From Artemisia argyi (lineage: Eukaryota > Streptophyta > Magnoliopsida > Asterales > Asteraceae), in NCBI GenBank assembly GCA_030686995.1, contig CM060697.1, positions 42,875,015 through 42,939,014 of the forward strand: DNA of 64,000 nt. Direction: 5' to 3'. Positions 35,081-46,972 of the stretch are shown here, in pieces. The notes beneath the pieces are model-generated. The model worked only from the letters and a program-made list of their open reading frames with translations. It ran no database searches and was not told the origin of the DNA. The position numbers were made by a program, and so were the translations under genes. Each line of letters starts with the position of its first letter. The stretch's first letter is position 1.

Positions 35081-36099
35081 GGAATCGGAAGCATACACAC
35101 TATGTTTACGATGGAAACGGAGGCAGCGTAACCCCATGTGTCTAATTAACCGATTATGTGTAAAGTATCATAAATAGCCCGTGAGAATCAACTGCTGATA
35201 AACAACTCTACTCTTTTATACTCCTCTCAACTAACTCATTACCGACCCCATTATCATTCTGACGGCTGTTTGTAGTGACTACAGATGGAGAAAACCCAAT
35301 ATGACGAACTTGAGACTGAAGTAAAATAACCCGAACTTGTGACTTAAACTTGCACTATTGTCTGACTAAGAACCAATACTGAGAATTTCAATAAAGGTAG
35401 AATCATATACCCATCCAACCATCCTTAATTGTATATGAACTTCTCTCGAATTACCCACATCTTTTGGTGACACTTGAGCACTACAACGTAACTCCTTTAA
35501 AGTGATAGGTATACACTGTGAGCACAACAATGTAACTCCTTACATCAGGTATAACTAGACAACTCAAGTCTCTGTCATTCGTACTCATAAAAGCTCGAAC
35601 AAGGATCTCGAAGAATCATGCATCCAACCAACCCCGATATCTTCAAGATACTAAGTACACGCACCCGTGATATTCAACTTCAACCTCAAATAAATAATAA
35701 AGAATTATCGCCGTAGTCACATCTTGCGGTTATATGCCCAAAAAACTAGCCATTTGACAGTTTTAAGTGAACATGGTAATGGTTTCCCGATCTTGTCAAA
35801 ATTGTATCCCCGTGAAAAATTTGTAATCAACCAAAATACCACTATCGCCAAATATTATATCAAAAGTCATACAATGTATTAAAAAATACATTTGATAATG
35901 ATAACCTTTTAAGCCAAATTTTGATGTAATACTTGCCGATATTGTATTGTAATCCATTGATAAGTAGTAACCAATTAAGCCCAAATAAGCAACCCATCCC
36001 TTTAGCATGTCCAGTCCATAACGAATGAATAAGAAATTCCAGGCCCAAGATAATCTCCAACCCGATCCAAAATAATATCAGTTATAAACACTACTAAAC

Positions 36100-36435
36100 C
36101 CTAATAATACTCACTTTATGTCTACTCTAATTCACACATACGTTTAACTCCGCCCCCATCTTCAAACGTTTCTCTCTCACCCAACTTATCACTCATCACA
36201 AATTCTCCATTAGAACTTTCTCATCTTTACCAATTGATTACCTCAACAACATCAAAACTCAAATTTCATCTCATCTCCTTCAAACTTAATCATAATTGGA
36301 CGCAGTAGATCGATTAAACACAAACAAAACACAATTACAACCGTATACCATTCTGTTCGAATCTTTTAACCCACGAAAGACTCAAGTATTATCAGCTTCA
36401 AGTCTTGATAATGACCTCAGGTAGGTTGCAATTGT
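36100..36435 (+). other. Gene-5'-end-like segment antisense to the non-autonomous element
   Basis: On the plus strand a CT-rich tract (TTCTCTCTCACCCAAC, CATCTCATCTCCTTC) is followed by AATGACCTCAGGTAGGTTG, which reads as a start codon, three codons and a splice donor (ATGACCTCAG|GTAGG). This is what a plant promoter, 5' UTR and first exon look like. It may be a captured host gene end, or coincidence, since the same orientation also leads into the palindrome array. No protein can be named. Confidence 0.3.
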
Positions 36436-36789
36436 TGTGTTTTATTTTTGTTTGAGTTGAACGAATTAAAGAAGACGCTATAACACCCTTGTTATACTTT
36501 CTTCTTTATTATTCGGATATAAATTGAAGCAATTCTTCATAAATTAGATCGATGACGAGCTTTCTTTCGTATGTTAGACCTTGAAGGGTCTCGATGTGTA
36601 GAGTACAACGAAAGGACAGAGATCTTTAATTGTTATTAAATTTTCCGTTTTAGAGGTTGATGATTGTTGTTGTTGTCGATGTGTTTAGGTTAGTTTGGAG
36701 TTGGATTCTAGTATGTAGTTGTAATATGGGATGGTACCATATCAGCTCGTTACTTCTTCCTCTTCTTTTTCATTCTTTTTTTTTTCTTT

Positions 36790-37095
36790 TGATATGGACA
36801 CTTTACGCATAACCTTACGCGTAACCTTGCTATACGACTTATGCGTAAACTTGGTTGAAGCCTTACGCGTAAAAACTGATCTTTTGCGTAAACCATGACT
36901 AATGCGTAAGCGTAATCTTTTGCGTAAACTTTATGTGTAAGCATAATCTTTGGCGTAAACTTTATGCGTAAGCATAATCTTTGGCGTAAACCATTTCTTT
37001 TGCGTAAGACTTACGCGTAAGAAAAGGGTTTTACGCCTAAGATGAACCTTACGCATAACTTTTCCAAGTTATGCGTCGAAAAATTGTAGATTTCG
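36790..37095. repeat. TTACGCGTAA / TTACGCATAA palindrome array (leader of the non-autonomous Sirevirus)
   Basis: About seventeen copies of a 10-12 bp near-palindrome with core TACGCGTA, TACGCATA or TGCGTAA, separated by 8-20 bp. Located 470-770 bp downstream of the primer-binding site in the sense direction, as in the plus-strand Sirevirus. Confidence 0.85.
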
Positions 37096-37554
37096 CGTAG
37101 GAAGAGGGTTTTGACCCATTGACCTTGTCCGATGTCCTTTTCCGACTAGATTCCGACCATTTTACCGTTCATTTTTTCTGACCAGGTATCGAGATCTCTT
37201 TTAGACCTTTTTTGACCATAAAACTTCACTTTGACCATGTAATATAATGCTTGACCATTATAACGACCAGACCATTTGATTCATGATATATTGATTCATG
37301 ATATATGTTTGACCATTATAAAGACCATGTTTCCACGGATTGGAACAAAAGTAGTATTATTTGATACAAAAAACAGTTGTAATAAACTGTTTAAGTAGAA
37401 CAGTGAAAGCACAATACTTTTGACCAAAAAGATACAAAAATAATAATAAAAAACTGTTATCAATAATGATAAAAAAGTTTCAGATCCGAAAATTGTGGTA
37501 AAACAGCTTAAAAAGATAGTACGAACCACAATAAAATCATCAAAACAAAACACC

Positions 37555-37570
37555 ATGGCTCTTGATACCA
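37555..37570 (-). other. Primer-binding site of the non-autonomous Sirevirus
   Basis: On the minus strand, two bases after the LTR, TGGTATCAAGAGCCAT matches the initiator Met-tRNA site TGGTATCAGAGCC with one extra base. Confidence 0.88.
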
Positions 37571-37572
37571 CT

Positions 37573-37888
37573 TGTAGGATCGTGGTTTTGATTGACTATT
37601 GTGATTCGGGGGTTCGGGGATGATGAAAGATTAATTCTTCCATTGTTAGAGAGAGAGAGTAGAGAGAGAAGGGAAAAACTATGTTTTATTGATAATGAAG
37701 AAAGTGAAAAACAAAACAAAGTCTCATCCCTCTATGGAAGCATGGAGGGGTATATAAAGCCTAACACAAGCTAAACTATTGCAATATTACATAACTAGTC
37801 CATGTGTTTTGGCTTAACAAGATAGCTAATGTAATCCCGTAAATGTCGTTCCATTTACGTGTTAGGATTATAAACTTTGATCCTAACA
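37573..37888 (-). repeat. 5' LTR of the non-autonomous Sirevirus
   Basis: 316 bp, TGTAGGATCG to GATCCTAACA on the plus strand, collinear with 33997-34315. Confidence 0.9.
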
Positions 37889-38299
37889 ATTACATTCGCC
37901 TACTAGAGTTTGAAGTGTAAATGTCACAAAAAGTGTGTTTGAAGTGTAAATGTCATTCGCCTACTAGAGTTTGAAGTGTGTTTCTTGGAATTTACGTAGG
38001 GTTTAGGGTGATTCTCATCTATTTTTTGCATTTTTCTTTGTTTCTTTCACTCAAATCTTGAAGCTTGGACAAGTTTCAAGGTTGATATAGTGATTTGAAG
38101 CTTAGTTTTTGCATAAAGTTTTGATTTTTAAGGCTTTTCTTAAGGTATTATAGCTTCTTTGATAGTGGAAAACTAGTTTTTGGTAGCAAAATCTTTCAGT
38201 TTAAGTGTTTTCAAAGTATTGGTGAAGTTATTTGATCAAAAGTACCTTATTTTTAAGCACTTCTCTTCAAAAATTTGAGATTTTTCAAGCTTCTGACCA

Positions 38300-38880
38300 C
38301 CTTACGCGTAACTTAAGTGAACAGTACGACTCAAAAGCTGTCAACAGTACTTTTTGTCCCTTCTACGCATAAGATTTGGTCAAAACCCTTTTCCTACGCG
38401 TAACTAAGGTCAAAACCCTGTTCTTACGAGTAACTTTGGAAGTCTACGCCTAAATCCTACGCTTAAGTCTGTTTCCTACGCCTAAGTCCTACGCTGAAGT
38501 CAAATCCTACGCATAAGTTACCTTTTTCTACGCAGAAGTTCTAATCTTACGCATAAGAGTTCATCTTACGCGTAAGTTGCCAGAATCTACGCTTAAGTTT
38601 CATCAAAGGTCTTCTCCTTGTGTTACGGTGACTCAGTACTTCCCTAGCTTGGATAAGTTAGTGGAATACTTCGACTTCGGATATCTTTCAAGCTTGGATA
38701 AGTTTGGAAGATTTGTTTGGTTGTTTAACCTTACGCGTAAGCTTAAACTTACGCATAAGCCAAAGCTTACGCGTAAAGAGTAAACTTACGCATAAACTCA
38801 TTGTTTACGCATAAAACAACTCTTTACGCATAACCTAAAGTTTACGCGTAAGATAATTATTAAGCGTAAGAATTCAACTA
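38300..38880. repeat. TTACGCGTAA / TTACGCATAA palindrome array upstream of gag
   Basis: About twenty near-palindromes (CTTACGCGTAAG, CCTACGCATAAGT and variants), one every 15-40 bp, ending about 80 bp before the gag start. Same core as in the arrays at 36790-37095 and 52150-52680. Confidence 0.88.
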
Positions 38881-38961
38881 ACCCCTGGGATTTTGAACTT
38901 AACCAAAGGAACGTGCATTTCAATCTTCTACAAAGATCCATTACTACACAAGTGTTCAAAG

Positions 38962-40653
38962 ATGTCTCAACCACCACATTACTACTTCTCTAATCCTCAG
39001 CAACAACATCAGCAGTATCAGCAACAACAATACCATCAGCAACAATCATATCAACAACCTTCACAATCACACTTTCATCAACAACCGTTTAATCAACAAC
39101 CACAATATCTCATGATGCAACAACATCAAATCATTCCTCAACAACAACCATATCAAATGTCACAACAAAATAATCAGTATTCCTCCAAACAACCTCACTG
39201 GTTTGATAGAATGTGTGAAGTTATTACAACTCAACAATCCAGACATGAGGCAGGATCACTTGAAACACCTCCAATGCTAACACCTGGGAACTATGTTCAA
39301 TGGTCAAGTCGATTCTTACGATTTCTTGAACTAAAGAAACCTCATGGGAAATTCTTGAAACAAGTGATACTTGAAGGACCATTTGAGTGGCCAACAAGAT
39401 TTGAAATTGGTGATCCAAATGCTGATCCTCCACATCCTCCTGGTGATAGACCTCTTCCAGAATCTGCACTCACAGAAGAACAGAAATTACATCGTGAAGC
39501 AGATGCGTATGCAATGGCTTATATACTTCAAGGTATACCTAATCCAATTTATCGAAGTGTCGATGCTCAGAAAACAGCCAAAGCTATGTGGGAACATGTT
39601 CATCTCCTTATGGAAGGCACTCAATTGAACAAAGATGATATGGAATCCAAACTCCACATGGAATACACAGACATCACAATTGAACCTGGAGAGTCACTTG
39701 AATCCTACTATCATCGTTTCACAAATGTGGTCAATGATCTGGAACGTTACAAAATCACAGTACCAAGGATAGCAGTGAACTCCAAATTCGTCGGTAGTCT
39801 TGGTCCAGATTGGCATAAATATGTGACATTTGTTCGACAAACCAAAAATCTTCATGATGCACCATATGGTTTGTTGTATGATTTTCTGAAACACCATGAA
39901 TCTGAAGTGGAAAAAGATAGAGCTCTTCGAGGAGGATACTCACCATCACCAACACCAAATTCTTTGGCACTCGTAGCTCAATCTCCCTATGCTCCACCAC
40001 TTATGTCAAATCATGCATATGTTCAAGAGCAAAACTACTTCAGTTATCCACAATCTTCTACCTCGAACCAAATGGTCCCTTATGGTTCATCTCCACAGAA
40101 TACTTCTACTCAACTTGTTCCATTGAACAACAATGATGCAGTGTACTACTCCAACTCCAATGAAGATGACGATGATGATTTTAATACGTTGAATCAGGGA
40201 CTTGCTCTTATTGCTCGTGCTTTCAGCAAATTCTCCAACAAAACAAACAACCGTCAACGTTCGTCTTCTAACACAAGGAATCAAGCTGTTGTCAATGATG
40301 AAAGAGTGGAAATTCAGAATCGTAACTATGGTAGATCTGGTTCAGGAAATTTTGGGAATGGTCAGAGGTTTAATAACAATGGGGGGTTCAGGAACAACTC
40401 AGGATCTTCTCAGCAAAGGTCTGAACCAGTTGCAACTAGGAACTCCAACTCAGGGAATGCAGTATGGTGCTATAATTGTAATGAACAAGGTCATATAGCG
40501 ACAGCATGTCCCAAACCGAGAACTCGGGGTAGTAAGTTTCACAAGCAGGCATTACTCATGGCTCTTCAAGATGAAAAATATGGACATTTCCCTGAACAAG
40601 ATAACAACTTCATGGCAAATGTGAACAATGATGATGACATGGAAGATCTGTAA
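38962..40653 (+). CDS. Sirevirus 2 gag (capsid-nucleocapsid) protein
   Basis: 563 codons from ATG 38962; upstream in-frame codons back to 38893 look like leader. Residues 1-90 are a Gln-rich low-complexity stretch (SNPQQQHQQYQQQQYHQQQS). About 115-340 is a copia gag core of UBN2/DUF4219 type (LTPGNYVQWSSRFLRFLELK, GIPNPIYRSVDAQKTAKAMW, SLESYYHRFTNVVNDLERY). Residues 400-500 are Asn/Ser-rich, followed by a CCHC zinc knuckle CYNCNEQGHIATAC (40468-40509). Gag forms the virus-like particle and binds element RNA. The frame ends at TAA 40651-40653 although Sirevirus-like sequence continues in frame, so either gag is separately terminated or the stop is a lesion. Confidence 0.85.
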   Translation: MSQPPHYYFSNPQQQHQQYQQQQYHQQQSYQQPSQSHFHQQPFNQQPQYLMMQQHQIIPQQQPYQMSQQNNQYSSKQPHWFDRMCEVITTQQSRHEAGSLETPPMLTPGNYVQWSSRFLRFLELKKPHGKFLKQVILEGPFEWPTRFEIGDPNADPPHPPGDRPLPESALTEEQKLHREADAYAMAYILQGIPNPIYRSVDAQKTAKAMWEHVHLLMEGTQLNKDDMESKLHMEYTDITIEPGESLESYYHRFTNVVNDLERYKITVPRIAVNSKFVGSLGPDWHKYVTFVRQTKNLHDAPYGLLYDFLKHHESEVEKDRALRGGYSPSPTPNSLALVAQSPYAPPLMSNHAYVQEQNYFSYPQSSTSNQMVPYGSSPQNTSTQLVPLNNNDAVYYSNSNEDDDDDFNTLNQGLALIARAFSKFSNKTNNRQRSSSNTRNQAVVNDERVEIQNRNYGRSGSGNFGNGQRFNNNGGFRNNSGSSQQRSEPVATRNSNSGNAVWCYNCNEQGHIATACPKPRTRGSKFHKQALLMALQDEKYGHFPEQDNNFMANVNNDDDMEDL

Positions 40654-43379
40654 GCCAATGCAGCTGTGATGCTTATGGCAAACATGCAGGAACTTCAGTG
40701 TAATGATTCAGGTCCAGTGTATGACACTGACGGCTTGTCTCAGGTATATGACCAAAAAGCATGCCTAATACATGAAATAGCCTCACCCTCTGCTTCTGAA
40801 TCAGATATGGCGCAAGTTGTTCCATCTAAATCAAACAGATGAACAAATAGGCACAGTTCTCATATTTGATGATGACACAGCTGTTTCATTTGATGATCCT
40901 ATAGAGAATGATAAACATGATCATATAGAACAACATGAACCATCATTTGATCCAGACCCTGACCTAATAATGTTATCTAAACAACTGGATGCACAACAAT
41001 TGCAAATCATAAAATGCAATGAGAAAAACAAAGTTTTAAAAGAACAAAATGTGTCACTTGCAAGAGATATTGAGTGTTATAAAATTCAACTTTCAAATCA
41101 GGAAGACAAGATTAAACATGCAAAAAGTTTTGAAAAAGCTTTTCAAGATTCGTATAATAAAGAGCAAGATCTTCAACACAAAATGCAAGATTTAATTGAG
41201 TCAAACGGAAAGTTGATTTCTAAACTTGAAAGTGAGAAGTGTGAATTGAAAATGCAAGTTGAACGTCTTCAAACAGTACTTTCAAAAACAGAAACAGAAT
41301 TGTCAAGTTGTAAAAAGGATTTTTGTGAACATAAAATACGAAAAAGGAAGTATATAGCTGACTTACGCGGTGAGATTGTTGATCTTGAAAAATAACTCAA
41401 AGAATTTCGTAACATTGTTTACAAACACGGGAACTCTGTCACAACAATACAGAAATTTTCTTTAAAACCGAGACCCGATAAAGGATTTGCACTTTGCGAT
41501 TTCAAATCAATGTTTCTTCACACAGCATTCAAAGAAAATCCTAAGATTTACAGTATGGACCACATGCTTGATAATACGATTGTGCGTGCTGTTGTTTTTG
41601 ATACTGAGGAAGAAGAAGAACTTGAAGACGAGAGTCGATCAAAAATGAGTTATGTTCAATATTGGAAACCATATGATTATTCACAAGCTCAACACATTTC
41701 TAAATCTTTTGTTCCTCAAAAGGAATTACCTGAGAAATCATGGTATGTCACAGAGTCATATGTTTCATCCTCTAATGCGGCCCCTGTCCAAACTATAGCA
41801 CAAGTTAATGGTCCTTTACCATCATCCGGTGAACTTACACCTTTACCGAAAAGTTGTCGTGTCTTAAATCATTTCAAAACTTTTATGGAAGACATCGAAA
41901 TTTTGGAGGAAACAATTGAACGTAATTCTGAAATAAAAATTGAAACTTTTCAATCCGCTTACGAGCGAGAAAACAGAGATATTTTTCAAAAACAAATGTT
42001 GCCAATTGTCAAACACCTCCGTCTCTGTGCTACACGTTGGGATCAGGAACTTCAAAACGAGGTCAAAAATATGATAAACGTTTTCAACTCTACTGAAAAT
42101 GAGATTTTGGTTCAAAAGCAAAGAAATAGAATTTTAAAGAATGATGCTGATCGACTCTTGGAACAAGTTCTCAATGCTGATATTTTGTCTGTTATCATGA
42201 ATGATCTCTATAAATCTGGTACTTCTATGCTTATGGATGATCTTTGTCTTGATAATAACTTGTTGAATGTGGAAATTGAAACACTTAAACATGATAATGA
42301 TAAGCTGAGAATACAAAATGATGATGTGACAAAACAATTTTCTAAAGAAATTTGTCAACTCAAACAAAGGCTTAAATGGTGTCAAGCTCAAACTCTTGAA
42401 ACTTCAAAGTCAAAATATTTCAAACTCTTGTCAGCTTTGCAAAAACAATGAGTCTTTCAAAAGTCTGTGTCTCAAATACGAGAAAGAAATTGCGGATTTA
42501 AAAAGTGAAAATGTTGCATATCAAAAAAACCACGAAGACATCAAATATTGCAATGGTGTACTTAAGTCAAATATTCAGGATAAGAATCACATCATCATAG
42601 AGTTGAAAGAGAAAATCAAGATACTCCAAAAAGGAAAGTTTGTTGACACCACGGTGATAGCACCAGGATTGTATCAAATAGACAAAACTGCTAAAGGAAA
42701 TGTTGTTCAAAATACTAATGTTGATAACTCCACTTCTACAGGACTAGTCTCCACTAATAGCGTTAGCAGACCCAAGCGAAAAAGTAAAAAGAAGAATAGG
42801 CTCTGGCAACGTAAGAGAGGATCACTAGAAGCTCAAGAAGTAGAAGATCAACTTAGGAATTTGAATAAAACTCATGTTGCATCAGATTTAGATTCTACTC
42901 TGGCAAATTGTAATCAAAATCTAAATGTAACGAATGACGAACCTTAGAATGTTTTGAATATTAATGCATCTTGTGTGTTTTGTCGTAAAAGCGTATCATC
43001 TGGTGATCATACAAAATGTATAGCTAATTCTCTTCTGAATCGCCATAAGAAACATAGAACACGCATTCCTTCTAGGCCCACTATTGCCTCTAAGTCTAAC
43101 TTAGGAAAGCCGCCTTCTACGAATTCTAATGAAGTTGAAGTTACCCCCATAAGTGCCGAGAACAAATCTAGGAATAAGCCAACCACTAGTGAATTCACCA
43201 TTAAGAAAGCAAGAACTAGTTGGAATTGGCAACGTTGGTTACAACACAAACCAGACTTTAAATGGATTCCTAAATTGTTGAATACATGTGTTTCTAACCA
43301 ACAGGAACCCGCACTTTCTTTGGGTTCCACCCTTACTTCTGTTCCATCCGTGTCGTCTTCTTATGATGCAGGTGGTACA
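40654..43379 (+). pseudogene. Sirevirus 2 coiled-coil region between gag and protease, broken
   Basis: About 900 codons over several frames link gag to protease. Readable parts include an Asp-rich piece (MFHLNQTDEQIGTVLIFDDD), long heptad-type stretches (KVLKEQNVSLARDIECYKIQ and onward; VERLQTVLSKTETELSSCKK), a Cys-containing coiled coil (SNSCQLCKNNESF), a VDTTVIAPGLYQIDKT segment and a basic tail with CVFCRKSVSSGDHTKC. Breaks: frameshift near 40830, in-frame TAA 41393-41395, frameshift near 42400, TAG 42945-42947 and frameshift near 43376. Extended coiled-coil Gag-Pol linkers are known from Sireviruses; their role is thought to be particle assembly or partner binding. No catalytic motif is visible. 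Confidence 0.75.
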
Positions 43380-44650
43380 GATTGTTCTCTGGATTGTTGA
43401 TAGCGGATGCACCCGACATATGATAGGAAATCTCAAACTGTTACACAACTTTGTTTCAAAGTTCATTGGCACTGTCAGATTTGGGAACGATCATTACGCT
43501 TTAATAATGGGATATGGTGACTATGTCAGTGGGAACATTGAAATCAGTCGTGTTTATTATGTGGAAGGCCTTGGACACAACCTTTTCTCTGTTGGTCAAT
43601 TTTGTGATGGGGATCTAGAAGTTGCATTTCGTGAGAAAACTTGTTTCGTTCGTGACTTACAAGGAAACGATCTAATGTTTGGCTCACATGGTTCTAACCT
43701 TTATACAATATCAATGTCAGATATGATTGGTACATCTCCGATATGTCTTCTCTCCAAAGCGGAATCGACTAAATCTTGGTTATGGCACAAACGTCTTTCG
43801 CACTTGAATTTCAAAACCATGACTGACCTTGCTCGTTACAAACTTGTTGATGGATTTCCAAGATTCCGTTTTACCAAAGATCACTTATGTTCAGCCTGTG
43901 AACAAGGAAAAAGTACTCAGGCTCATTTTCCTTCAAAACCTGAGCACAGTACGAATCATGTTTTACAATTGCTACATATGGATTTGTGTGGGCCGATGTG
44001 TGTTCAAAGTATCAACGGTAAACGCTACATTCTTGTAATTGTGGATGATTACTCCAGATGGACTTGGGTTTATTTTTTACGAAGTAAAGATCAAGCTCCT
44101 TCAATGATCATCACCTTTCTCACTAAAATTCAAGTTCAGTTACGTAATACGGTACGAATAGTCAGAACTGACAATGGAACTGAATTTAAGAATCAGACAC
44201 TTCGGTCATATTTCGAGAAAGTGGGAATTGAACATCAAACATCTATTCCTAGAAGCCCAGAACAGAATGGAGTTGTTGAAAGACGCAACAGGACGTTAGT
44301 GGAAGCTTCTAGAACTATGTTGATTAATGCTCAATTACTAGATTACTTATGGGCGGAAGCTGTTTCAACCGCATGTTATACTCAAAACCGTTGCATGATT
44401 ACAAAACGCCATCGCAAAACACCTTATCAAAATTGTTCACAAAAGAAAACCGAATATCGATTACTTTCGTGTATTTGGAGCACTTTGTTATCCGAAAAAT
44501 GATCGTGATGATTTAGGTAAACTTAAAGCAAAGGCTGACATCGGAGTATTCGTTGGATACTGTGAAAATTCTAAAGGTTCTTGGATATGAAATCGTCGAA
44601 CAAGAGAAATTCAAGAAACCATTCACTCTAATTTTGATGAACTCACACAA
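43380..44650 (+). pseudogene. Sirevirus 2 protease and integrase, frameshifted
   Basis: Aspartic protease site WIVDSGCTRHMIGNLKL (about 43391-43440), then YYVEGLGHNLFSVGQFCD, a pre-integrase zinc motif (WLWHKRLSHLNF, HLCSACEQGKS) and an integrase core with LLHMDLCGPM (about 43969), VRTDNGTEFKN (about 44160) and SPEQNGVVERRNR (about 44258). The D, D and E catalytic residues are therefore present. An extra base near 44430 (in TPYQ) shifts the frame and a TGA at about 44588 (after KGSWI) adds a stop. The product would process the polyprotein and insert cDNA into the host chromosome. Confidence 0.88.
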
Positions 44651-46479
44651 ATGGCTTCTGAGCAATACAGCTTAGGACCCGAATTCAACCGTCTTAACTC
44701 TCCGGACTCTTCGGCTGAACCATTGCCACTTAACCGCAAAGAATTGGAAACCTTGTTTGCTCCACTGTTTGATGATACAATTGAATACCGGTCTACTGAG
44801 GTCTCACCTAATTCCGCTGCTCAACCTGAAAATATTCCAGTACCTGAATCACCTCAACAAACAACAACAACTGTTGAGAAAGACGGTCCTCCAATTGCAT
44901 CACCATTTACAGCAGAACAAACTGTTTCTAACTCCCGCCAATCAGCTGAAGATCCAACACCACAATCAGTTCCACAACCCGCAGAGCATGATCCTGATGC
45001 ATTCTTTAACCCGTTTGCACCCGATCCTACCTTTCCTGATATAGCTGAGTCGTCCACACGCAATTTGGATCCTGCTAACATGCGAGATACTTATCAACTA
45101 CACCCTTCAACACACAAATGGACTCGAGACCATCCACTAGTTCATATTATTGGCCATCCAGATGCACCTGTAATGACAAGACAACGACTTCACACTGATG
45201 GAGAAACTTGTATCTATGCACTCACAGTTTGTCACGAAGAACCGAAGAACATTAAAGAAGCAATGACTTATGACAACTGGATTGAATCTATGCAAGACGA
45301 ATTTCAGCAATTCATAAGATTAGAAGTCGTGGAATTAGTTGAAAGACCTGACGGAGTCTTTGTCATCGGGTTAAAATGGATCTGGAAGAATAAGCTTGAT
45401 GCTGAAGGAACTGTCATACGTAACAAATCATGCCTGGTAGCGAAAGGATACTCCCATATAGAAGGACTTGACTTTGCAGAATCCTTTGCTCCAGTGGCTA
45501 GACATGAAGCTGTTCGGATCTTTTTGGCATACGCTGCACACAGGAACATGATTGTTTACCAAATGGATGTGAAAACAACATTTCTTAATGGAGAACTCCG
45601 TGAAGAAGTTTATGTAAGCCAACCAGACGTCTTCGTTGATCCTGAGCGTCCTAATCACGTTTATCGACTCAAAAAGGCACTCTACGGACTTAAGCAAGCC
45701 CCACGGGCGTGGTATGACAAACTGTCCACTTTCTTGCTGGCCAATAAATTTTCTAAAGGATCGGTGGATCCACCACTGTTTACAAAAACCTACGGGGAGG
45801 ACTTACTTGTTGTTCAAATATATGTCGATGACATTATTTTTGCCTCAATAAAAAGAAGTTACTCTAATGATTTCACAAAATTAAAGAAAGATAATTTTGA
45901 AATGTCCATGATGGGTGAACTTTCGTTCTTTCTAGGACTACAAGTTCTTCAATCACCCCGTGGTATTTTTATAAATCAGTCCAAATATGCTCTTGAAATT
46001 TTAAAGAAACATGGAATGATGACTTGTGACACTTATAATACACCAATGGGCTATACCACAAACTTGTGTCATGGCAATCTAAGAAGTAGGACTGCACATC
46101 ACTGTCGTCAACAGAATTTGAATATGTAGCCATGTCTGCTTGTTGTGCTCAAGTCATCTGGATGAGATCACAACTTAAGGATTATGGCTACCTATTCAAC
46201 AAGATTCCAATCTACTGTGATTCCAAAAGTGCAATTGCTATCTCCTGCAACACAGTACATCATTGCAAATCCAAACACATCGATCTCCGATATCACTTCA
46301 TCAAAGAGCATGTTGAAAAGGGTACCGTTGAACTTTATTTTGTTGGGACTGAGTACCAATTGGCGGACTTACTTACCAAATCCTTAGCACCATCAAGGTT
46401 TGCTAGTCTAGTTCACCAAATTGGTATGCGATGTTTGACTCCAGATGATCTGGAAAAGTTTTTAAAACACAATTGATGT
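44651..46479 (+). pseudogene. Sirevirus 2 reverse transcriptase and RNase H, with internal deletion
   Basis: After a Pro/Ser/Gln-rich spacer, RT begins about 45250 with [20 protein letters not shown] and runs through [54 protein letters not shown], the active-site YVDDIIFAS (45821 onward) and [20 protein letters not shown]. After DTYNTPM, near 46060, about 140 residues are missing: the end of RT and the first RNase H catalytic stretch are gone and the frame resumes at AMSACCAQVIWMRSQLKDYG, ending with YQLADLLTKSL and a stop at 46474-46476. The copy cannot make active RNase H. Confidence 0.87.
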
Positions 46480-46972
46480 CAAACATCAAAACTATCTTTG
46501 TAAATATTCTTATTAAAAAAAAATGCAAGTATACACCACCTCTTTCAACACTATTTTTTATAAAATGTCTTTGATTATTAAAAACAAGTGTTGAGGGGGA
46601 GGAAAAGTATTTTTTAAAATTTTCTTAAAATATTTAATTTTATACTTGCATTTTACCAAAAATATTACATTATTTTTTCTAATGTGATGCTTCAAAAGTG
46701 TTCCGGGATACTCTCCTTGACCAATATAATTAATTTTTCAGTTTCTTTTGACTACGGTCTAAGGTCGAGGGGGAGTACCACAAGTTGTTCTTGTCATAAC
46801 TTGGTGTAATTAACGAAAGTTAAAAGAGAAAGTTAGTTTGGGCGTTTAGTGTGATTTGGAAACTAAGGTTAAGGGACTAAATGTGTCAAAATGTGAAAAT
46901 AATATTACCACTAGTCAAAACGCCCTTTGACCACTCATTCAATGCACTGTTAATAACATTTACTATCCTCAC
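46480..46972 (+). other. Inter-ORF region of Sirevirus 2 with two polypurine-like tracts
   Basis: GTTGAGGGGGAGG (about 46590) and GTCGAGGGGGAGTA (about 46764) repeat the purine-tract motif that borders Sirevirus LTRs, but no LTR follows. The region then runs into TATCCTCAC, where the solo LTR is inserted, and continues at 51548. Confidence 0.6.

Larger units (their letters stand above)
33997..37888 (-). mobile_element. Non-autonomous Sirevirus relative, 3.9 kb, no gag-pol
   Basis: LTRs of 319 bp (33997-34315) and 316 bp (37573-37888) run TGTAGGATCG...GATCCTAACA on the plus strand. A Met-tRNA primer-binding site next to the right LTR and a G-rich purine tract next to the left show that the minus strand is sense. 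In the sense direction: LTR (TGTTAGGATCA start, TATA, AATAAA), primer site, ~470 bp of leader, an array of TTACGCGTAA palindromes (37095-36790), non-coding DNA and five GGGGGGAAG-type purine tracts. The leader phrase GGTCAAAACCCTCTTCCTACGCG closely matches 38378-38398 of the plus-strand Sirevirus, so it is an internally deleted relative. Flanks ACTGT and ATTAC do not form a target duplication. Confidence 0.88.

Noticed and set aside
42954..43400. Separate small gene after the coiled-coil region
   Set aside because: It is in the same frame as the preceding segment and leads into the protease; it is part of the broken Sirevirus polyprotein.
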